The translations under genes and the position numbers were made by a program. 64,000 bases of DNA from Thalassospira povalilytica (GTDB taxonomy: Bacteria > Pseudomonadota > Alphaproteobacteria > Rhodospirillales > Thalassospiraceae), in contig NZ_PGTS01000005.1 of assembly GCF_002844235.1 (NCBI RefSeq), positions 1-64,000 on the forward strand. Reading direction: 5' to 3'. This document shows positions 35,642 through 44,485 of this stretch, in pieces. Each line of letters opens with the position of its first letter. The first letter of the stretch is position 1. The notes beneath the pieces are model-generated. The model saw only the letters and a program-made list of their open reading frames with translations. It made no database searches and was not told the origin of the DNA.

Positions 35642-36628
35642 TTACATCGACGCCTTGTCGGTTACGACATGGGTCCAGGCACCTTCCGGTTCCTTGGTGA
35701 TGACCGGGTCAGACCCACCCGACAGCAGGCTGTCGACGGTGCGCTGATAGGCTGCTTCGTCAAGGGCTGCACTATCGCCCAGAAGCTTGGCAATTTCCGT
35801 CATCATGCGGACCTGATGTTTTTCGGTCTGCGCACCGGTTGCATCATTGTCCAGAACGATGCCGGCAGCTTCTTCCGGGTTTTCTTTCGCATACATCCAG
35901 CCCTTCATGCTGGCTTCAACGAAACGCGCCATCTTGTCGACAAATGCCGGGTCCTTGAGATTGTCTTCAAGAACATAAAGGCCGTCTTCAAGGGTGGCGA
36001 CGCCCTGGTCTTCGTATTTGAAGACCTTAAGGTCGTCTGCCGAAATACCGGCATCAATCACCTGCCAGTATTCGTTATAGGTCATGGTGGAAATGCAATC
36101 GGCCTGCTTCTGAAGCAGCGGATCAACGTTAAAGCCCTGTTTCAGGACGGTAACGCCCTTATCCCCGCCATCGGTCGGAATGCCAAGTTTCGACATCCAG
36201 CTCAGGAACGGATATTCGTTGCCAAAGAACCAGACACCAAGGGTACGCCCCGGGAAGTCATCGGGGCTTTCGACACCGGTTTCCTTAAGGCAGGTCAGCA
36301 TCATGCCAGATTTGGCAAACGGCTGTGCAATATTGACCAGCGGCACACCCTTTTCACGCGATGCAAGTGCGGATGGCATCCAGTCAATGATCACATCGGC
36401 ACCACCACCGGCAATCACCTGTGGCGGGGCGATGTCCGGGCCGCCCGGATTGATGGTCACGTCAAGATCGGCTTCTTCGTAGAAACCTTTATCAAGGGCC
36501 ACGTAATACCCGGCAAACTGGGCCTGTGTGACCCATTTAAGCTGCAAGGTTACTTCATCTGCTGCCATCGCCGAAAACGATGTCAGACCAAAACTCAACC
36601 CCAATGCAGTCGCAAACAATTTCTTCAT
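35642..36628 (-). CDS. NMT1/THI5-type ABC binding protein for a pyrimidine-like substrate
   Basis: A 328-residue exported protein. The signal peptide (1-22) ends SAMA-AD. The mature chain begins VTLQLKWVTQAQFAGYYVALDKG, seen here as LKWVTQAQFAGYYVA, the standard start of NMT1-family (thiamine-precursor, riboflavin and pyrimidine) binding proteins. ADVIIDWMPSALASREKG and GRTLGVWFFGNEYPF are further family landmarks. The start is ATG 36628 with GAGGAG upstream. It follows the two permease genes and precedes dihydropyrimidinase, so uracil, thymine, hydantoin or a related ring is the likely ligand. The exact ligand is inferred from context. Confidence 0.85.
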   Translation of the reverse strand: MKKLFATALGLSFGLTSFSAMAADEVTLQLKWVTQAQFAGYYVALDKGFYEEADLDVTINPGGPDIAPPQVIAGGGADVIIDWMPSALASREKGVPLVNIAQPFAKSGMMLTCLKETGVESPDDFPGRTLGVWFFGNEYPFLSWMSKLGIPTDGGDKGVTVLKQGFNVDPLLQKQADCISTMTYNEYWQVIDAGISADDLKVFKYEDQGVATLEDGLYVLEDNLKDPAFVDKMARFVEASMKGWMYAKENPEEAAGIVLDNDATGAQTEKHQVRMMTEIAKLLGDSAALDEAAYQRTVDSLLSGGSDPVITKEPEGAWTHVVTDKASM

Positions 36629-36689
36629 TCGTCGATGTCTCCTCAGGTTGTAGTCAAGTCCTCCCGGCGGGTCGTCTTTGATTGTGCCT

Positions 36690-37847
36690 TTAATGGCGAC
36701 GTACCCGGAATGATGGATGCCATGACGTCGCTTTTCTCTCAATATAAGCCACGGCCCCATAGAAGACGGTCCCCGCAAGGGCCGCCAAAGCGATCTCTGC
36801 CCAGACCATGTCGATGTTCATCCGCCCGACCTCGGTCGAAATGCGGAAGCCCATCCCCACAATCGGGGTGCCGAAAAATTCGGCGACGATTGCGCCAATC
36901 AGCGCAAGCGTGGAATTGATTTTAAGTGCGTTGAACACAAACGGCATGGCCGCGGGCAACCGCAACCGGAACAGGGTCGACCAATAGCCCGACGCATAGG
37001 TCGCCATCAGGTCGCGTTCAAGTTTCCCCGCCGCATTCAGCCCGGTCACCGTATTCACCAGCATCGGGAAGAAGGTCATGATCACAATGACCGCTGCCTT
37101 TGATTGCCAGTCAAAGCCGAACCACATCACCATGATCGGGGCGACCCCGATGATCGGAAGGGCCGAAACCATATTGCCCAGCGGCAACAGACCACGTTTG
37201 AGGAACGGCACACGGTCAACGGCAATCGCCATGACAAAGGCCGACCCGCAACCAAGCACATAGCCGCTCAGCACCGCCTTCACAAAGGTCTGATAGAAGT
37301 CCGCCGCCATGATATCGGTCGATGTCACAAACCGGACCCCGATCATGCTGGGCGGGGGCAACAGAACCTGTGGCACGCCAAAGCCCGATACCACAACTTC
37401 CCAGACAAACAGCAACCAGACCCCGAAGGCCACCGGCACAATCACATTGGCCGCCTGCTGTTTGGCCATTTCAAGCGAACGGTAATTGGCAATCACATCA
37501 ATCCCGCGCCAGACAAAAGCCCACAGCGAAATGATGAACAACCAGAACCCGGTTCCGGCATATCCGGCCACCCCGTAATCATACAGGGTCGCGATCGCCT
37601 GGCTGCACCCAAATACCGCCACCGCCAGAATGACCGCCCCGCTGATGACGGTGCGTACGCCAAGCCATGTGAAAGCCGCACCGGCAATCACACACAGCGC
37701 CATGGCAATGGCAAGACCGGGAATATCGCCGACAAAGGCAACCTGTTTTCCGGTATCGGGATCAATCCCGGCCAGCGGAAAGATCAGCGCCAGAAGGGCC
37801 GCAATCGCGCCGACCAGACAGAATTTGTCAAGTTTCATCGGGGTCAT
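36690..37847 (-). CDS. ABC importer permease with N-terminal membrane extension
   Basis: A 385-residue permease of the SsuC/ThiX class. Residues about 175-370 form the BPD_transp_1 core, with the EAA-like loop LMATYASGYWSTLFRLRLPAAMPF at about 290-315. The first 130 residues add roughly four more hydrophobic segments, which most family members (about 250-280 residues) lack. The start ATG overlaps the previous permease's stop (ATGA at 37844-37847). With the other permease, ATPase and binding protein it makes a complete importer. Confidence 0.85.
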   Translation of the reverse strand: MTPMKLDKFCLVGAIAALLALIFPLAGIDPDTGKQVAFVGDIPGLAIAMALCVIAGAAFTWLGVRTVISGAVILAVAVFGCSQAIATLYDYGVAGYAGTGFWLFIISLWAFVWRGIDVIANYRSLEMAKQQAANVIVPVAFGVWLLFVWEVVVSGFGVPQVLLPPPSMIGVRFVTSTDIMAADFYQTFVKAVLSGYVLGCGSAFVMAIAVDRVPFLKRGLLPLGNMVSALPIIGVAPIMVMWFGFDWQSKAAVIVIMTFFPMLVNTVTGLNAAGKLERDLMATYASGYWSTLFRLRLPAAMPFVFNALKINSTLALIGAIVAEFFGTPIVGMGFRISTEVGRMNIDMVWAEIALAALAGTVFYGAVAYIERKATSWHPSFRVRRH

Positions 37848-38773
37848 GACTTTACCCCCATGCGGGCCAGAACCCGGCGTTCAAACCACCCGACAATCAC
37901 CACCATCATCGCCGCAACAAAGGCCGCGGTCAGTAGGGCGGACCAGATCTGAATGGTTTGTCCGTAATAGGAGCCGGCAAGCAAACGCGCCCCAAGCCCC
38001 GCCTGTGCGCCGGTCGGCAATTCACCGACAATGGCCCCGACCAGACTGATGGCAATCGCCACTTTCAGGCTGGCAAACAGGTATGGCATCGCCGATGGCA
38101 GACGAAGCTGCCAGAAGGTCTGCCATTTCGAAGCATTATAGGTCCGCATCAGATCAAGCTGGATGACTTGTGGTGACCGCAGGCCCTTGACCATGCTGAT
38201 GGTCACCGGGAAAAAGCACAAATAGGTCGAAATCACCGCCTTGGGCACCACGCCCTTGATCCCGATGGCGCCCAGAACCACGATGATCATCGGGGCAATG
38301 GCAAGGATCGGGATGGTTTGCGATGAAATCACCCATGGCATCAGGCTTTTTTCAAGCGTCATGACATGAACAATGCCCACCGCCAGAACGATGCCAAGAA
38401 TGGTGCCAATGCCAAAACCAAGCAGGGTCGAGGAAAGCGTTACCCAGCTGTGATAGACCAGCGAGCGCTTTGACGTGATCTTGGTGGCAAAGATGGTTTT
38501 ATACATTTCCTGGGCCACCTGATGGGGGGCCGGCAGGATCGGACGTTCCTGTGCCAGGGTATCTTCGATCAGCTGGCTGGTGGTCCAGGTCTGATCGGCA
38601 CGGTTATATTTGTCGATCTGGGTCGGTGCATTCATGAAGACCGCCCCGACATACCAAAGAACAAACAGCGCAATCAGAACAACACAGACCGGACCGGTCT
38701 GTCCCGCCATCATGCGCGACCAGATCGACGGTCCGGCAAGGGACCCGGTCATGGTGGCGGTGTTACTCGTCAT
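37844..38773 (-). CDS. ABC importer permease
   Basis: A 309-residue permease of the SsuC/ThiX class. Residues about 105-305 form the core, with an EAA loop LDLMRTYNASKWQTFWQLRL and conserved segments SSQTIPILAIAPMIIVVLG. One hydrophobic segment (CVVLIALFVLWYVGAVFM) and a soluble stretch precede it. Start ATG 38773 overlaps the ATPase gene by 11 bp. It forms a heterodimeric channel with the next permease. Confidence 0.88.
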   Translation of the reverse strand: MTSNTATMTGSLAGPSIWSRMMAGQTGPVCVVLIALFVLWYVGAVFMNAPTQIDKYNRADQTWTTSQLIEDTLAQERPILPAPHQVAQEMYKTIFATKITSKRSLVYHSWVTLSSTLLGFGIGTILGIVLAVGIVHVMTLEKSLMPWVISSQTIPILAIAPMIIVVLGAIGIKGVVPKAVISTYLCFFPVTISMVKGLRSPQVIQLDLMRTYNASKWQTFWQLRLPSAMPYLFASLKVAIAISLVGAIVGELPTGAQAGLGARLLAGSYYGQTIQIWSALLTAAFVAAMMVVIVGWFERRVLARMGVKS

Positions 38774-39590
38774 TGCTGTGCCCCGCGCGCAAACCTTCGC
38801 GAACCCGATGCGCAATTTCGAGGAATTCCGGTGTTTCACGGATATCAAGACTGCGGTCACGCGGGAAATCGGTTTCGATCACATCAATGATCCGCCCCGG
38901 ACGCGGTGACATGACGACAATCTTGGTCGACAGATAGACCGCCTCGGGGATCGAGTGGGTCACAAAGGCCACCGTCTTGTTGGTGCGCGCCCACAATTTC
39001 AGAAGCTGCTCGTTCAAATGGTCACGCACGATTTCGTCAAGCGCGCCAAACGGTTCATCCATCAACAGCAGATCGGCATCAAATGACAGCGCGCGCGCAA
39101 TCGATGCACGTTGCTGCATCCCGCCGGAAAGCTGCCAGGGGAATTTCTTTTCAAAGCCGTTCAATTCAACAAGTTTAAGCGCGTCATGCGCACGCTTGAT
39201 GCGCTCTTCCTTGGAAATCTCCATGATTTCCAGCGGCAAGGTCACATTGCGTTCAATCGAGCGCCACGGCAAAAGTGCCGGGGCCTGAAACACATAGCCA
39301 TAAGCCCGGTTTTCACGCGCCTGTTCGGGCGAAACACCATTGATGGAAATATCGCCGCCGGTCGGCTTTTCCAGATCGGCAATCACGCGCAACAGCGTGG
39401 TCTTGCCACAGCCCGACGGGCCGATAAAGGAAACGAAATCGCCTTCATTGATCGTCAGATCAACATCGGAAAGCGCATAAACCGGACCATCGGCCGTCTG
39501 GAATGTCAGCGACAGATTTTTGATATCAACAACGGCGTCCTTTGATGCGGGCATCTCGGCAACATTATTGACGACTTGTTTTAGCGTCAT
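38763..39590 (-). CDS. ABC importer ATPase (SsuB/ThiZ class)
   Basis: A 275-residue ATPase with all motifs intact: Walker A FIGPSGCGKTTLLRV (about 56-70), Q-loop VFQAPALLPW, signature LSGGMQQRASIARAL, Walker B LLLMDEPFGALDE and switch His in FVTHSIPEAVYLS. Start ATG 39590 is chosen from the family N-terminus; a longer frame to 39809 has no similarity. It is the first gene of a four-gene importer set, followed by two permeases and the binding protein. A direct-repeat region lies just upstream. Confidence 0.92.
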   Translation of the reverse strand: MTLKQVVNNVAEMPASKDAVVDIKNLSLTFQTADGPVYALSDVDLTINEGDFVSFIGPSGCGKTTLLRVIADLEKPTGGDISINGVSPEQARENRAYGYVFQAPALLPWRSIERNVTLPLEIMEISKEERIKRAHDALKLVELNGFEKKFPWQLSGGMQQRASIARALSFDADLLLMDEPFGALDEIVRDHLNEQLLKLWARTNKTVAFVTHSIPEAVYLSTKIVVMSPRPGRIIDVIETDFPRDRSLDIRETPEFLEIAHRVREGLRAGHSNDE

Positions 39591-39608
39591 GGGGTTTCCC
39601 CTGATCGT

Positions 39609-39645
39609 ATGTCTCTCTCGGAACCAGAAATGTCTCTTCTGGAAC
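39609..39645. repeat. Two 16-bp direct repeats, 21 bp apart, upstream of the importer operon
   Basis: ATGTCTCTCTCGGAAC (39609-39624) and ATGTCTCTTCTGGAAC (39630-39645) share 13 of 16 bases. They begin two helical turns apart, 19 bp before the ATPase start codon. An inverted repeat CCAGAA / TTCTGG overlaps. They could be an activator or repressor site, or part of the 5' leader. Confidence 0.6.
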
Positions 39646-39774
39646 AACTTTACGGAAGCCTCCCTCAGGGACGTTGCCCTGAACCTTGCCGACATCTGAT
39701 CAGACGGATGTGTTGCGTCTGCCCGGTCATTGCCGGGATTGCGGGACATTGCCCGCCGGTCGGTCAAAGCAAAA

Positions 39775-39802
39775 CGGCGAGCAGGCCTTTGCCCGCTCGC
39801 CG
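39775..39802 (-). terminator. Terminator after the nitrilase-type amidohydrolase gene
   Basis: CGGCGAGC / GCTCGCCG forms an 8-bp stem with a 12-base loop, followed on the minus strand by TTTTGCTTTG. It lies 12 bp past the stop codon and separates that gene from the importer operon. Confidence 0.8.
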
Positions 39803-39813
39803 GTATCATGAAA

Positions 39814-40680
39814 TCAGTTTCCGTCCGTCAGGCGCGTATAGGTCGACGGCCGACGGTCCCGGAAGAATTGCCAGTTATTGCGAATTTCGCGCACCATCGA
39901 CATGTCCATGTCATGGACCAGCAATTCATCCTTGTCGCGGGATGCCTGGGCCTCGATTTCGCCGCGCGGATTGACGAAATAGCTTTGGCCGTAAAATTCG
40001 CCAATATCCCATGGCTGTTCACGCCCGACCCGGTTGATCGCCCCGATAAAGCAGCCATTGGCCACCGCCGATGCCGGCTGTTCGAGTTTCCAGATATATT
40101 CCGAAACCCCGGCAACCGTGGCTGACGGGTTGACGATATATTCCGCCCCATTGAGTGCCAGCGCCCGCCAGCCTTCCGGGAAGTGGCGGTCATAACAGAT
40201 ATAGACGCCAAGCTTGCAATACTGGGTCTCAAAGACCGGCCAGTCCGAAGCCCCCGGCTTGAAGAAGAATTTCTCCCAGAAACCGGCGACATGAGGGATA
40301 TGGGTTTTGCGGTATTTCCCAAGATAGGTACCGTCGGCGTCAATCACGGCAGCGGTGTTGTAATACACCCCGGTAATGTCTTCCTCATAGATCGGAACAA
40401 CGATCACCATTTTATATTTGGCTGCCAGTTCGCACATCAGCTGTGTGGTCGGGCCATCGGGGATTTTCTCCGCCGCGGCGTACCATTTCTTGTCCTGGCT
40501 TGGACAGAAATAGGGCTGTGTGAAAACTTCCTGAAAACACAGGACCTGCACACCTTTTTTGCCCGCCTCTTCAATAAGGGGCAGATGTGCCTCGATCATG
40601 GCCTTGCGGATTTCTTCAGGCGCCTGATCGGTTGAACCCTTAAGGCTCATTTGAATCAGGCCGCCTCTCAGCATCGACAT
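39814..40680 (-). CDS. Beta-ureidopropionase / N-carbamoyl amino acid amidase (nitrilase superfamily)
   Basis: A 288-residue carbon-nitrogen hydrolase with the catalytic triad visible: Glu in CFQEVFTQPY (about 50), Lys in GKYRKTHIPH (about 124) and Cys in GVYICYDRHFPEGWR (about 158). It should hydrolyse N-carbamoyl-beta-alanine to beta-alanine, ammonia and carbon dioxide, the third step of reductive pyrimidine breakdown. AGGAGG precedes ATG 40680. The sequence is also close to N-carbamoylputrescine amidase, so that remains a possibility. Placement among pyrimidine genes favours ureidopropionase. Confidence 0.82.
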   Translation of the reverse strand: MSMLRGGLIQMSLKGSTDQAPEEIRKAMIEAHLPLIEEAGKKGVQVLCFQEVFTQPYFCPSQDKKWYAAAEKIPDGPTTQLMCELAAKYKMVIVVPIYEEDITGVYYNTAAVIDADGTYLGKYRKTHIPHVAGFWEKFFFKPGASDWPVFETQYCKLGVYICYDRHFPEGWRALALNGAEYIVNPSATVAGVSEYIWKLEQPASAVANGCFIGAINRVGREQPWDIGEFYGQSYFVNPRGEIEAQASRDKDELLVHDMDMSMVREIRNNWQFFRDRRPSTYTRLTDGN

Positions 40681-40734
40681 CCGAGATACCTCCTTGATCT
40701 GATATTTTATGTCCTTGCCACTTTTGTGGTCTGA

Positions 40735-40906
40735 CGGACTTATGTCCGAACGCGCCCCCAAAGACCCTGTTTTGTTTTATGCGGGTCTATTCCCAGAAGG
40801 GACGCGATCGAAAAAATCGCGAAACAGATGTTTCCTCCGTGGCGTTGCCGGACCATTTGGTTTTTATCAGTCCGGCAAGCCGCCCTTCGCCCCCAGGGGC
40901 GAAGGG
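40735..40906. other. Cluster of four perfect inverted repeats in an intergenic leader
   Basis: Stems are CGGAC/GTCCG (40735-40748), CGCGAT/ATCGCG (40803-40821), TTGCCGGAC/GTCCGGCAA (40845-40878) and CCCTTCGCCCC/GGGGCGAAGGG (40883-40906). They fill the 242-bp gap between the aminotransferase stop and the nitrilase start. The last hairpin is closest to the aminotransferase stop and may terminate it; the others would lie in the leader of the nitrilase mRNA. Confidence 0.6.
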
Positions 40907-40922
40907 GTATCAGTCATCGATG

Positions 40923-42254
40923 TTAGTCGATCTCTTTAAGCACTTCGCGCAGCGTTCCGAACAGCTGATCGATATGTGATTTTTCAATGATCAGCGGCGG
41001 AGAAAGCGCAATGATGTCGCCGGTTGTGCGGATCAGGATGCCTTTTTCAAACGCCTTGAGGAAGGCACTGAACGCACGTTTGGTCGGGAAACCTTCGATC
41101 CCTTCAAGCTCGATCGCACCGATCAGGCCAAGGTTCCGGATATCCTTCACACGCGGCAGATCAATCAGGCTGTGAACCGCATCTTCCCAATACTGGCCAA
41201 GTTCCTTGCCCTTTTCATAAAGACCTTCTTCTTCATAGGTCTCAAGGGTCGCAAGGCCGGCCGCACAGGCAACCGGGTTGCCCGAATAGGTATAGCCATG
41301 GAACAGCTCGATCATGTTTTCAGGACCGGTCATGAAGGTATCATGGATTGCATCGGTCGCGAACACTGCCCCCATCGGGATCGTCCCGTTGGTAAGGCCT
41401 TTGGCCGTCGTGACCAGATCGGGCTGAACACCGAAATAGTCGACCGCAAACGGGGCGCCAAGACGACCGAAACCGGTGATGACTTCATCAAAGATCAGAA
41501 GAATGCCGTGCTTGGTGCAAATTTCGCGCAGACGTTCAAGATAGCCCTTTGGCGGGATCAGAACGCCGGTCGAACCGGCAACCGGTTCAACAATCACGGC
41601 TGCAATGGTTGACGGATCATGCAATGCGCAAATGCGTTCAAGATCATCGGCCAGGAACGCACCATGTTCGGGCATGCCACGGGTGACACCGTTTTCTTCT
41701 GGCAAATAGGTATGGCGGATATGATCAACACCACCCAGCATCTGGCCAAATGTTTTGCGGTTGCCCGAAATGCCACCGACCGAAATGCCGCCAAAGTTAA
41801 CACCGTGATAGCCGCGTTCGCGACCGATCAGGCGGGTGCGCTGGCCATCGCCGCGTGCACGGTGATAGGCCAGCGCGATCTTGAGCGCGGTTTCAACCGA
41901 TTCAGAACCCGAATTGGTATAGAAAACATGGTTCAGGTCGCCGGGCATGAGCTGCGCCAGACGGCTTGCAAGCTCGAACGCCTTGGGATGGCCCATCTGG
42001 AATGCCGGGGCATAATCCAGTTCGTCCATCTGTGCCTTGACGGCTTCGACGATTTTCGGACGCTTGTGACCGGCATTGCAGCACCAAAGCCCCGCAGTCC
42101 CGTCAAGAATGTCGCGATTATCATCGGTTTTGTAATACATGCCATCGGCAGAAACCAGCATGCGCGGGGTCTGCTTGAACTGGCGATTGGCCGTAAACGG
42201 CATCCAGAACGCCGAAAGATCGTTTGGACGGCTGATTTTCGTGGTGGCTGTCAT
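40923..42254 (-). CDS. Omega-amino acid:pyruvate aminotransferase (beta-alanine transaminase type)
   Basis: A 443-residue class III PLP enzyme. The phosphate-binding YTNSGSESVETALK (about 112-126), the substrate-site GRERGYHGVNFGG (about 146-158), the Asp of LLIFDEVITGFGR and the PLP lysine in TTAKGLTNGTIPMGAV (about 288) are all present. The N-terminal AFWMPFTANRQFK is characteristic of the beta-alanine:pyruvate group. It would convert beta-alanine to malonate semialdehyde, the fourth step of the pyrimidine pathway. Start ATG 42254 follows GGGAGA. The region upstream is shared with the divergent RutR-like gene. Confidence 0.9.
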   Translation of the reverse strand: MTATTKISRPNDLSAFWMPFTANRQFKQTPRMLVSADGMYYKTDDNRDILDGTAGLWCCNAGHKRPKIVEAVKAQMDELDYAPAFQMGHPKAFELASRLAQLMPGDLNHVFYTNSGSESVETALKIALAYHRARGDGQRTRLIGRERGYHGVNFGGISVGGISGNRKTFGQMLGGVDHIRHTYLPEENGVTRGMPEHGAFLADDLERICALHDPSTIAAVIVEPVAGSTGVLIPPKGYLERLREICTKHGILLIFDEVITGFGRLGAPFAVDYFGVQPDLVTTAKGLTNGTIPMGAVFATDAIHDTFMTGPENMIELFHGYTYSGNPVACAAGLATLETYEEEGLYEKGKELGQYWEDAVHSLIDLPRVKDIRNLGLIGAIELEGIEGFPTKRAFSAFLKAFEKGILIRTTGDIIALSPPLIIEKSHIDQLFGTLREVLKEID

Positions 42255-42709
42255 AAAAGGTCTCCCGTACCTTTTTTATTGCTTCCCTGACACCGGTCGG
42301 GTGGCGGGCACCCCTTTTTCCGGCATCTGACATCTTTCATTCCGGCATCGTCTGGCAGGTCCGATCAAGTGACCAATATGTCGCACATTCAACACCCGGA
42401 ACGGCCCGTTTCACAGGCACGCAAAAATCGTTAGCATGAGACACGCCCATGCACTAGAGCTTTAACACCACCGGGGAATTGTTTCGAATATTCGACCGTC
42501 AAACACCATTTCAGCGACCCTGATTTTTATTTACGGCGTCTATTTTCTGTTTATCTTTCACCGGTGCTGTTCGATATTTCGGACAAAACCGACTCTTGAC
42601 CGCAATCAAGAACGACGCGCATAAAAAAGTTTCTTTTGCATATTTATGGTAGAGGTTATTTTAACCTGACCAAACGGTCAAGATAAATGACACAAATCAG
42701 AGAGCATGA
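42255..42709. other. 455-bp divergent regulatory region (aminotransferase / RutR-like gene)
   Basis: Beyond the RutR-like box at 42666-42681, it contains palindrome TCGAATATTCGA (42484-42495) and a dyad CTTGA-CCGCAA-TCAAG (42595-42610). A partial half-match TGACCA-AT-ATGTC lies near 42370. No gene is apparent. Confidence 0.5.
42666..42681. promoter_or_regulatory. RutR-type operator before the TetR gene
   Basis: CTGACCAAACGGTCAA matches the RutR consensus TTGACCA-nn-TGGTCAA at 12 of 14 defined positions. It lies 28 bp before the start codon of the RutR-like gene, a position suited to autoregulation. Confidence 0.72.
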
Positions 42710-43387
42710 ATGACCTCAGTTAAAAGCGGCTCTAAACAGGACAATCAGTTTGGTGCGAAACCCGCAGCAAACGGGGCACACAAGGCCGCAATCAGGCAGG
42801 AAAACGAAGAACAAATTCTGGCCGCTGCCGAACGGGTTTTTGCCGATTACGGCTTCAAGGGGGCGACCACCGCCCGCATCGCCGAAATCGCCAAAGTTCC
42901 AAAAGCCAACGTGCATTATTATTTCAGCACCAAGGAGGCCCTTTATCGCCGGATCATGGAAGATGTCTGTGACCACTGGCTTGAAGCGGCAATGACCTTT
43001 GACAACAGTGCCGACCCGGCAGTGATCCTGCGCGGCTATATCGAAGCCAAGATGGATCTGTCGCGTGCCCGGCCTTATGGGTCGCGGCTTTGGGCCCACG
43101 AAATCATTCGTGGTGCCAAATTCTCGTCGGACTATATTTCAACCACGGTCAAGGACTGGCTGGATACCCGTGTCGGCGTGATCCGCGGCTGGATTGCCGA
43201 AGGCAAGATGGATGACATCGAACCCTATTCGCTGATGTATATGATCTTTGCCACCACGCAGCATTATGCGGACTTTGGTCGCCAGATCGAGATATTCAAC
43301 GACAACCAGCCGCTTAGCGAACAACAATTCGCCGAGGCCAAGGAAAATGTTGTTAGAATTATTCTAAAGGGTGTCGGACTTAACTGA
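42710..43387 (+). CDS. rutR: TetR-family regulator, RutR-like
   Basis: A 225-residue repressor. After a 25-residue polar N-terminus, the helix-turn-helix is GFKGATTARIAEIAKVPKANVHYYFSTK, cited by its core TTARIAEIAKVPKANVHYYF. The C-terminal domain (RPYGSRLWAHEIIRGAKF, YMIFATTQHYADFGRQIE) is of the YcdC/RutR type. RutR senses uracil and controls pyrimidine use. Sites resembling its operator lie before its own gene and before the dihydropyrimidine dehydrogenase operon. It is divergent from the aminotransferase gene. The symbol is by similarity of domain, site and context. Confidence 0.85.
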   Translation: MTSVKSGSKQDNQFGAKPAANGAHKAAIRQENEEQILAAAERVFADYGFKGATTARIAEIAKVPKANVHYYFSTKEALYRRIMEDVCDHWLEAAMTFDNSADPAVILRGYIEAKMDLSRARPYGSRLWAHEIIRGAKFSSDYISTTVKDWLDTRVGVIRGWIAEGKMDDIEPYSLMYMIFATTQHYADFGRQIEIFNDNQPLSEQQFAEAKENVVRIILKGVGLN

Positions 43388-43473
43388 TATTCCCCTTCCT
43401 TCGGATAGTTGCATTCCCTAATATAAAATCAAACCTTAAGAAACTGGGTCACTGTTATCGCCTGAGGCTGGAA

Positions 43474-44313
43474 ATGATACGCATCACGCACAGCGTGCGC
43501 ATCGTCTCTAACGTGTTTGCTGCATTGCTGACATCTGGATTACTGCTTGCGTCGGTCGATGATCGCGCCAATGCACAAGGCGTGTCTGCCAGCGATGAAT
43601 GCAAAAGCATATCGGTCGGCGGGGCGGATGGCTGGGAACCCGTTACCTATATCGACAAGGACGGGCGACAGGTCGGGCTTGGGATCGACATCCTTCAGGA
43701 ATATGCCCGCAAGCATGGCTTTCGTCTTGAATTGCATCTTGATATCCCCTGGACCCGGTCCTTGCAGATGCTTGAAAAAGGCGAACTTGATGTCATTGCC
43801 GGGGCCTATTTCACCGAAGAACGCAATGATCTTTTCCGATACAGCATCCCGTTTGCCTATGACGAGGTCATGGTCTTTCAGCACAAGGACCGGCAATTTG
43901 CCTTTTCCGGGATCGAGGATCTGGTAAACCGGCGCGGAGCCCGCCCGCAGGGGGGCAGTTATGGCGACTTTGTCGACACCTATGCGCGCGATCATCTCGA
44001 CATGATCTATTCGCCAACCGGCAACAAGATTTTCGATGTTCTTTTGACCGAACGGGTGACCTATGTGTTGCTGGGGCGCTATGACGGGTTGACCAATATC
44101 TATCGCGACAAACTTGAAAACGAAGTTTTTGCCGTCGAACCGCCGCTGGTGCGCAATGACGTAAGACTGATGTTTTCGCGCACAACCCCGTGTCTTGACG
44201 ATATTGCCGCCATCAATCTGCTGATTACCGAACTTGAAGAAAACGGCACCCTTGCCAGCATGACATCGGCACATCTGCACAAACTTGCCAGTGACAAGGA
44301 AAGCGGGACCTGA
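43474..44313 (+). CDS. Periplasmic amino-acid-type solute-binding protein (SBP_bac_3)
   Basis: A 279-residue exported protein. The signal peptide (about 1-34) ends RANA-QG. The mature chain shows the family 3 pattern: GWEPVTYIDKDGRQVGLGIDILQ, seen in VGLGIDILQEYARKHG, then WTRSLQMLEKGELDVIAG and a C-terminal half with NLLITELEENG. No transporter genes adjoin it, so it may serve a remote permease or a sensor. GAGG lies seven bases before the ATG. It follows the RutR-like gene by 86 bp but need not share its function. The ligand is unknown. Confidence 0.75.
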   Translation: MIRITHSVRIVSNVFAALLTSGLLLASVDDRANAQGVSASDECKSISVGGADGWEPVTYIDKDGRQVGLGIDILQEYARKHGFRLELHLDIPWTRSLQMLEKGELDVIAGAYFTEERNDLFRYSIPFAYDEVMVFQHKDRQFAFSGIEDLVNRRGARPQGGSYGDFVDTYARDHLDMIYSPTGNKIFDVLLTERVTYVLLGRYDGLTNIYRDKLENEVFAVEPPLVRNDVRLMFSRTTPCLDDIAAINLLITELEENGTLASMTSAHLHKLASDKESGT

Positions 44314-44399
44314 CGCACATCCGCAAACGCCCGCCGCAATCATTGCAATACCCGCGAACCGCAACAACCAAACTTCCCGACCGCGCCACAAACAAAAAA

Positions 44400-44423
44400 G
44401 CGGGGCAAGATACCCTGCCCCGC
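44400..44423 (-). terminator. Intrinsic terminator of the preT-preA-hydrolase operon
   Basis: GCGGGGCA / TGCCCCGC forms an 8-bp stem with an 8-base loop. On the minus strand it is followed by TTTTTTGTTTG. It lies 62 bp past the M20 hydrolase stop. Confidence 0.88.
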
Positions 44424-44485
44424 CCTGGAACACTGCATGGTCAGTGCCCGCTTTGATTGTGTGACCGTTTGTAACGGATCGATGC

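Noticed and set aside
34270-36919. Long open frames on the plus strand (476 and 514 codons) opposite the dihydropyrimidinase and binding-protein genes
   Set aside because: They are antisense to genes with intact catalytic motifs, have no recognisable domains and no ribosome sites. They arise from the codon bias of the true genes.
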